Source of the DNA: Cristatella mucedo
Taxonomy: Eukaryota; Bryozoa; Phylactolaemata; Cristatellidae
Length of the DNA stretch: 64,000 nt
Assembly: GCA_009760855.2 (NCBI GenBank)
Contig: WPIO01000186.1
Location: 1 to 64,000, forward strand
Reading direction: 5' to 3'
A program made the position numbers and the translations under genes. The notes under the pieces are model-generated. The model did not search any database and had not been told where the DNA came from. It saw only the letters and a list, made by a program, of their open reading frames with translations. Shown in pieces: positions 57,535 to 64,000 of the stretch (the stretch's first letter is position 1; each line of letters begins with the position of its first letter).

Positions 57535-57590
57535 AGTGCCTAGAGAGATTCATTTCTCTAAGGGTGCTATGCAAATGTATTGTCGATATT
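57535..57590 (+). mobile_element. Worn L2/SINE hairpin tail (copy B)
   Basis: Counterpart of 6994-7045. Confidence 0.5.
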
Positions 57591-58317
57591 ATTGTTACTA
57601 AGCCACATGCAGTGACTGCATGGCTGCAGGCTCAGCTGAATATGTGTCTGCTCGTCTAGATTTTTCAGTGCTTAAGCAAAAGTCCGTTTTCTTTTCTGTG
57701 CATATGTGGTAATTACAAGTAAATAAACTAATGTGTGTCAATAACTGAATGCTCAAATGACCAGTTGACCTAAGGGCATATTTCTCGCTTGTGCTATGAG
57801 ATCTACTTGAAAACGCCCTCTTGCAGCATATCCTAACTTGAGGGCCTAGTCTTATAATCGGCTCACAATGGCCGTTTGTATTACCGTGCACTGTGCAGAG
57901 CACACTTATAGACTTGCTATCTTAGATTCAAATACAAAGCATTTATTTTTGTTACTAACATTAGGAGTCGTAGGAGGTAAGTAAGTGGCATTACAGGGCT
58001 GCGAGTAACAATAAATGTGAGGACTGGCAGCCACGAACGTAAGAGAATTGACGTAGGTGCATATATTACAGGCACAGCCTGACTCGTACTTTACAGCATC
58101 TAATGAATTTCTCTTTTGCACTTAGCTTTTAAAAAGCTTTCACTATGATTCGCAACTTTATCGAGCTGGTCATTGTTGCAGTTGATTAGTTGCATTTGAG
58201 TGCTTGACTAGGATATATTTTTTACGTGTGACAATTTTTTTTAGAAACTTCGCATACTTCTATCATTTATTCACATTGTAATAAACGGTTAGAAAGGTGT
58301 TGACATTTTTTCTGTAG

Positions 58318-58698
58318 ATCTAATGGCTAGCAGAAATAGTACAGATAAGAGAACTGCTGAGCAAAATATCTCCTCGAGCTTCAGCTCTAGGTTCAGCGGC
58401 TGTCGAAGAACGCATTACAAATTGCCTACAAATGGAGTTTGCAACCTTATCACCAATACAAAGCTGGAGATGCCCGATCAATTGCAATGGGAGCTGAACC
58501 TCTCCGACGAAATTAATCTAAATTGCAAAAGCGTATCAATGATGTTTATTGTCAGCAAAGTTGTGGATGCGACTTATGCCGTCGATGTTTCATCTGTTCA
58601 GTCTGCTACAGAAGTTTGTCTCTCATTCGTCGTCCTCTCATCAGCGATTGCCGCTTTTGTGGCTGTAGTTTCCTTATGCTACTATAGGCAAAGGCTCG
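58318..58698 (+). CDS. Membrane-proximal and transmembrane exon of receptor copy B
   Basis: 381 bases, phase 1 at both ends, same acceptor and GTAAGT donor as copy A, open throughout. The stalk keeps its cysteines and the sites NST, NIS and NLS but loses NAT. The membrane span reads LSFVVLSSAIAAFVAVVSL and is followed by CYYRQRL. The block VCNLITNTKLEMPDQLQWEL is identical to copy A, while the residues just before the span vary (SSGWSATET in A, SSVQSATEV in B). Confidence 0.66.
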
Positions 58699-58828
58699 GT
58701 AAGTAAATCCACCTCAGGTTTATGCAAAGCTTCACTGACAATGCACGAAAGTAACTAAGTAATTGTTTAGATTGTGAAGTGGTTTTATAAATCGAACACT
58801 TTGGTGCTTTAATTAAATTTTGTTTTAG

Positions 58829-58853
58829 GTAAATGCCGGTGGTTTCTTCCAAG
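58829..58853 (+). CDS. 25-nt cytoplasmic micro-exon, copy B
   Basis: Identical to 8297-8321, with TTTTAG acceptor and GTGAGT donor. Phase 1 in, phase 2 out. Confidence 0.6.
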
Positions 58854-59131
58854 GTGAGTTAGCACGTGAGTTTTGCACTCCTGATATTCCAAGTGCATTG
58901 CATCTGTTAATGGCGCTTCTCATATGTGACTGATCGATTACATCTTGTGTACGTGTCTGAGTCACTCCAGTCGTTGGACAGGAACGCTGCAGGTTTGGTG
59001 TTGCAATTCATGAGGTCACACTTTCAAAGTTTCGGGATCTTTCTACTCTACTCACTGCAAGTAAAAAGTAGAAGAAGCAGTAGCAATGCACCTTTTGCAA
59101 TTCACTTTGATAAAATTCATTCTAATCACAG

Positions 59132-59198
59132 GTATATCTCTTTAGCTCGCTGCTATGGAACCACTTCGAAAAAGCTTGGACATATTACAGTTTATCAG
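59132..59198 (+). CDS. 67-nt cytoplasmic exon with YISL motif, copy B
   Basis: Two differences from copy A in 67 bases: N to I in the motif, making YISL, and one silent. Donor GTCGGT. The same uncertainty about the following exon applies. Confidence 0.48.
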
Positions 59199-59599
59199 GT
59201 CGGTTTTTTTTTCAGGGATGATTCTAAAAACCCGGACTGAACAGGAGCTTTTGTAAATATTTACTGATTCTGTGTATTCGGATTTTCGTCACCAAGTTTT
59301 TTCAGCTACTATATAGGAAAAGACAAAATTCTTCTCATATTAATAGTTGTCATAATCAAGGCTTGAGTGCATGCTTTTTCTAAAATGAAAGAATCTCAAT
59401 TATAGCGTTTAACTTCTGGGAGCAAGAACATAAAAAGCCTCAGTTAAAACACGTTCTCAAGAACATGCAGCACACCAAGTATCATGCCTAGCATAGCCTA
59501 CTATAGAAAGAGTTCAACCTTCAAGCACCCACTTTATTTGTCCCCTGGGTGTTCGCATCCTCGATAAGGTTTAGATTTTCTGGTTAAGTGCCACAGATA

Positions 59600-59770
59600 T
59601 TTGCACCGTGTCGGTGAACTGATTATGGTGGTAGGTTTTCACGACCTCAGTTTTGAAGTCGTGGGTTCGTAACCTGCGGCGGGTGGTCCTATAGTGCAGC
59701 TGCGAGCGTTTGGAATAGCCATAAAGGCTCTTGTGTTGCCATAAAAAGGCCGTTGAATCAGCTAGTACCT
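59600..59770 (+). mobile_element. tRNA-like SINE (second family)
   Basis: Head gattatggtggtaggttttc, B box GGGTTCGTAACC, body gcagctgcgagcgtttggaa, and end gctcttgtgttgccataaaa. It marks the junction where copy A lost about 3.6 kb. Confidence 0.55.
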
Positions 59771-59949
59771 TTATAATTGAATAAAATATCATACGACAGC
59801 TAAATATGTCAGCAGTAAATATTAACCGAATGAAAGAAATGATACAGTGGAAGCAACATCCAATAGCTGACTTTTGGATCCTATGCATATTTTGACAACA
59901 AAGCTGGAGAAGCAATCAGCAAGATCGTCACAAGGTCCACCAAGTCAGG

Positions 59950-61480
59950 ACCTAACCTAAGAGCGTTTAAGCAGACAGTCGATTTTAGATATAAATGTTA
60001 TCTGATTGTGCGTCTTCGGATGAAAGTTTCTTTTTATATAAGCTAGGCTTTGCCTTTGCTAGGAACTATGGTTACGATTTACAGTAGTAGTCGTCGAAAG
60101 CCTGTCGATGGACAATCAGTCCTGATATTGTATATGTTCTTCTAAGCTTCGGCTTAGTGGACCTAGCTAGTTTAATATCTAAGGTAAAACATAGACCGTA
60201 TGGGCAAGGGTGCATAGTGCACTTAGTTAAAAGATGCAACCTAGTTGAGTACATCAGCTATTTTAGTGTTTTAAAACCAAAGATGACAGGTCAGATAGGG
60301 GATCGAGCAAGACAGACGAAGCCGATTTTCTGGTAGGTACGTTATCGATGTCCACTGTCTTGAGAATTCGCGATCCCCAGGTGGTTCGAGATGGTGACGA
60401 GTGCACACACTGTTGACTTACTGACATCTCCATGTGGCAAGATAAGCAAAATGATAGGGTGCAGTTGTGAGAGAAGATTTGGTCGAGTGAGTGACCTTGA
60501 GTGTGAGTAGTGCCTCCATGCAAATGAGCCTCAAAAGACAAAGAGTCAGACAGTGCAGAAAACTTGGTACCGGAGGCTTAAGGTAATTAATCAAAATTAA
60601 TGTTGAAATCACTCATGGAAAGAAAGGATTAGTTTATTGCTGACAGCATCGAAATAATGTGCAATATACGAAATAATGAGCCATGTGCGATAAAAGAAGT
60701 GGTATGTGGCGGACGATGGACTACCGTTTGTAGCTTGCCAGGCTAAGTCAAAATGAAAGATTGAAATTACTTTTACAAGGCGTCTGCTAACGGCTTGCAC
60801 TTAAAGCACGTACGGGTAATAATGGCAACTCAGTCTCCTGTTTTGATGGCTCCAGGTTTTTGAAAGCAGGCGAAGCCGGCCGGGGTCACTTTGCGAAAAG
60901 TCGAGCAGTTACCTGAGTTTAGCCAAGTTTCGGTTAAGCGAGAAGATCGATACCTATTTAGAAATAAGATCGCTTATTACTAGAGATTTATAGCACGTTG
61001 GACGGGGACTACAAAGACAAGCTTTGAGTTGTGCCACCGGAGTTCAAACAAGCATGGTGACCACTAGGTTATACAGATTCACAGCAACACCTAAGGAGAA
61101 CGTCGTGATCGGTTCGAGACAATGGAAGCAATACTATTCGAGACAATGGAAGCAATACCATTCTCGATATCATTCACCATTCAATTGCATTTCCATTTCC
61201 AGCAAATGTTAAGCCCCTAGAGAGAGATTAACTTCGATAAGGGCGCTTTATCAAGGGCATTATTATTATTTTTACCAAGCAGATGAGGGAATTTTTAGCC
61301 GCCGGCTCGAGTGTGGGCTCCAGGACGCTTTTTCTTATGTCAATGCATAATTCATGGATCTTAGTAACAGCAAAAACATCTAGGAGTGCATTTGAATGGC
61401 GATAACGAAGTGATGGTAGGTAGGCACTATCCTATGTAATAGGCAAGTTACTAACAACCCGGGTATCTAACACAGCTGCT
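59950..61480 (-). mobile_element. L2-like LINE 5' region (endonuclease), antisense, split by a sense tail
   Basis: The minus strand carries decayed family 1 endonuclease: HTQGHSLDQIFSHNCTLSF (about 60490), SASSVLLDPLSDLSSLV and, nearer 60990, the start region with a remnant of IDLLA. A sense hairpin tail with ATT repeats (61180-61275) is inserted, and the N-terminal part continues to about 61480. Not functional. Confidence 0.65.
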
Positions 61481-62038
61481 GGGGTGGTGGTACCAGCTCC
61501 AAGCATTACACTTTTAGATGCCGGTGAGCAGTTACTGGAGTACCTACTCCAGGCGTAAGACAAATAGGTCAAATTCAAATAGGTGTTGGCAATGTCGGTT
61601 TCTGTAAACAGTGTTTGAAGAAACTTTGCTTTTCGGAATTGAATCCTGCAAGGAACAATAAAGGCTACTTGAACTTGATGGCTGGAGGCTAGAATGTAAT
61701 GACCTCTTCTGGTCTTTTAATGGTTTTCAAACTTAAGTGTGGGTAAGCTATCATATTTACGGCTTATACCTCTGGGAGCACACAGGGTAATCACGGTACA
61801 ATGACCTGTTGCAGCCGCCCTAGTGTTCTTGTCACCGGAGTAAGTGCCTTCAAAGTAGTCTTTCGAATGAGTTTTCAATGCCAGCCAGGTGAGTAAAGAA
61901 TTATTCACAAACAAAAGCCTACTTTTTCGGGAGAAAGAAAGGTTTTTCAGATCAAGGTCACTAGTAGGGGCATCCGGAATTCCTAGGCATAAAGCTATGA
62001 CCGCAAGGCACATTGGGATTTCATGGTTGAGTTTAAAT
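61481..62038. other. No gene recognised
   Basis: Open frames on both strands near 61717-62104 are short, overlap the following L2 tail and have no motif. Confidence 0.35.
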
Positions 62039-62230
62039 TGTAATAATAATAATAATAATATTGCACTTGATAAAGCGCCCTCAGAGAACTTAATCTCTTT
62101 CTAGGCGCTTTACATTTGCTGCAAAGTGATACGCAATAGAATAGTAAGTAAAATCATGCTTGAAAAACAAACAAAATGAATAACATGGTTAGGGGTGACA
62201 TGCACTGGGTCAGCATGCAAATGTGGTTTG
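62039..62230 (-). mobile_element. L2-like 3' end, antisense
   Basis: AAT repeats (62042-62060), intact hairpin and 3' non-coding region. About 190 bases, very similar to 16157-16350. Confidence 0.75.
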
Positions 62231-62339
62231 TATACCAAAGTAGATTGTTGAAAGCAGTCAAAATGTAGCAGTAGGGAAGTCTTAATGTCTTAGCAATATC
62301 TTGCAGCCATAAACGCAAGCTAGTGACATCAAGTGATAA

Positions 62340-62850
62340 TTTAGCTACGCCGGCGGCTAGCAAATTGCATTTAGTTCTGATGGTGCACACTTATCATCAC
62401 TTCGTCATCGTGATTCAAATGCATTTCTTGATGTTACTGCAGTTGCTAAGAATCGTGAATTATGCAATCACAAAACAAAAGCGACCCGGAGCCACCACCG
62501 TCGCCGGAGCCGTCAGCTTCGGAGTTGCTCGTTCGGCAGGAAAAGCGGGCTTAAAAATCCTCCTGTGGTTCGGTCAACCCTCGTTGAGAATCTCCTTAAC
62601 TTAGTGATCATCAGGCCTGTTATAACTCCTGCGGCACAACTCAAGGCTTGTCTTCGGAATTCTTGCTCAATGTGCAATAAACCGGTAGTAATAAGTGACC
62701 TTATGTCTGGAAATGGAATCGACTTTCTCGCCTTGACTGAAATTTAGCTAAAGTCAGTATCTTGCCCGACAGCAAAAAACACAACTCCCACTGGTTTCTC
62801 AGGCCTTCTCGATCAATCAAAACTTGAGGTTGAGGTGCTATTCTATCAAT
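62340..62850 (+). mobile_element. L2-like LINE 5' fragment, sense
   Basis: The sense frame has VIIRPVITPAAQLKACLRN, SMCNKPVVISDLMS and GNGIDFLALTE, matching the start of the family 1 endonuclease. A stop replaces the position after LTEI. It ends near 62850 without the rest of the element. Confidence 0.65.
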
Positions 62851-63289
62851 ATTGCTTTGCCATGATTTTGAACTTGTTTAATTAATTGTGCCCATTTTCT
62901 TGAGGCACTGCAGCTTTTGTTTAAAAAATGCGATCAAAATTGTAGCTTCGAGAATAGGATTGCCTAAATTAACGAGGCTCCTTGTTGCGGAATTTCTCCT
63001 TGCATTACATTGACAGCCCAGTGGATTGAGAACGTGCTTACAGAGCTGCACTTCATTTTGTGGTATCACTGCAACTTAAACTTACATTTATCAGGGATGC
63101 TAAAATTTAATTTTAAACCAGGGGATTTTGTGTGGGTTTAAGTATGCTTAGCAGACCGAACAGGAAGAGCACTGTTACAGGCTCCCTGCACATGCCCTTT
63201 CCTCCCCTCTTTAATCCCACTAGTTACTCGTTGACCCATTTAGGCTACTTAGAGGCCTACAGCTGGTATGCGTGCAGGCTGGATATCTT

Positions 63290-64000
63290 CGTGATCTCCT
63301 CGTCTCATAGAGTATGCTATAACTCCCGGTAGCTAAAAAGTGCCCGGACTGTTAGTAGCTAAATGTCTGCTTGGACTAGTAGATAGCAAACACCCGCTCA
63401 GATCTAGGTTAGGGCCAGCCCTGCTGACCCCTTCTCTCTCTAGGTGAGGTCATGAGACCTCAATCGGCGAGTTCTAGATCATCTTATAGCTAGCTGATGG
63501 GGAGCAAGAGTTATCACAGAGGCATTTAATTATCACTCAGTCAACTAACGAGCTTCATGGTATCTTGTTCACGAATCTTTGTCTTTTTTTCTGAGGCAGT
63601 AAAACTGTTAAGCTCTTGAAAAGGCAGAAACTTGCCATTTTTGGCTGGAAGCAGTGCCGGTTTCCCATGTGTTTAATGGAAGAATTCTCTTGCGTTTTAG
63701 CGGACGTCGAATCACAGTTCAAAATGGGATGCTTACATCTCAGGACTGGGAAGTGGATAACATCGTTGGTAAATATGTTCAACTGCTCCATAAAACTGTA
63801 TATTCTGAGGCCAGACCGTGGAGATGCATCGACGCCAGCAGCATATTAGTCATTAAGAGCATCTGCACGTTTAGTACCACTACCTGCAGTACTACTTGAC
63901 CACAGTTGCTCTAATACAGCATATCAAAATGCTTTACCCTTGCACGAGGAAAGTCTTGCTTGAGTACGATGGAATCGAACTATGCAAGAAGGACGTGATA
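63290..64000. repeat. Segmental duplication block 3, copy B
   Basis: Collinear with 9093-9797 up to the end of the window. By the spacing in copy A, the copy B tail exon should begin about 65 bases beyond the end. Confidence 0.78.
63613..63768 (+). CDS. Candidate receptor exon of unknown fold, copy B
   Basis: 156 bases, phase 1 at both ends like 9412-9567, with GTAAAT donor. The frame reads ETCHFWLEAVPVSHVFNGR and ends SQDWEVDNIV. It is conserved and open in both copies, but the acceptor is weak and no family is recognised. Confidence 0.38.

Larger units (their letters stand above)
54340..59635. repeat. Segmental duplication block 2, copy B
   Basis: Collinear with 3830-9092, including the shared tRNA-SINE, worn tail and receptor exons. 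The block continues past an L2-rich interval as 63290-64000, matching 9093-9797. Confidence 0.8.

Overview
This window is animal nuclear DNA at roughly 40% GC (estimated by eye). It has GT-AG introns, no operons, many non-LTR retrotransposons ending in (ATT)n, tRNA-derived SINEs and a decayed Ty3/gypsy element. The non-LTR elements have the CR1/L2 layout: an APE endonuclease, a reverse transcriptase with an FYADD catalytic box, and an L2-style 3' hairpin. I cannot assign the clade. A non-vertebrate metazoan such as a sponge, cnidarian or tunicate seems most likely, because an immunoglobulin (Ig)-like receptor with YxxL tail motifs sits in a tandem cluster among L2-like elements.

The genes of interest are exons of a tandemly duplicated Ig-like receptor family, all on the + strand. 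Copy A (1-10.2 kb) has an Ig-like exon (1047-1325), a membrane-proximal plus transmembrane exon (7787-8167), a 25-nt cytoplasmic exon (8297-8321), a 67-nt exon (8600-8666), a further candidate exon (9412-9567) and a terminal exon (9865-10202). The terminal exon carries four evenly spaced YxxL tyrosine motifs, an ITAM-like array. Copy B (49.3-64.0 kb) repeats the same exons at the same lengths, and the window ends just before its tail exon. Copy C (36.3-37.4 kb) is a pseudogene in which the Ig and transmembrane exons are fused by deletion and split by an L2 3' end. Two related exons of an unrecognised domain (23.6-24.0 and 35.2-35.6 kb) and a frameshifted Ig-like exon (47.45-47.73 kb) probably belong to upstream parts of the same family.

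The rest is mostly transposable elements. Family 1 is L2-like, with a 3' hairpin and (ATT)n tail. It occurs as one nearly complete copy (50.7-54.2 kb, minus) and many 5'-truncated pieces. Family 2 is a related non-LTR family ending in repeats of TGTAA and forms two head-to-head pairs (27.5-32.9 and 39.9-44.6 kb). A Ty3/gypsy element lies at 10.9-15.2 kb, with a second decayed copy at 20.7-22.2 kb and a solitary LTR at about 39.1-39.7 kb. A BEL/Pao-like remnant lies near 47.1 kb. A tRNA-derived SINE shares the family 1 hairpin tail, and a second tRNA-like SINE family is also present.

The proposed product is a type I membrane receptor: Ig-like ectodomain, one membrane span, and a tail that could recruit SH2-domain proteins once its tyrosines are phosphorylated. 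Copies A and B differ mostly by amino-acid replacements, concentrated in the middle of the Ig-like domain. This fits a diversifying recognition family, but function is inferred from sequence only.
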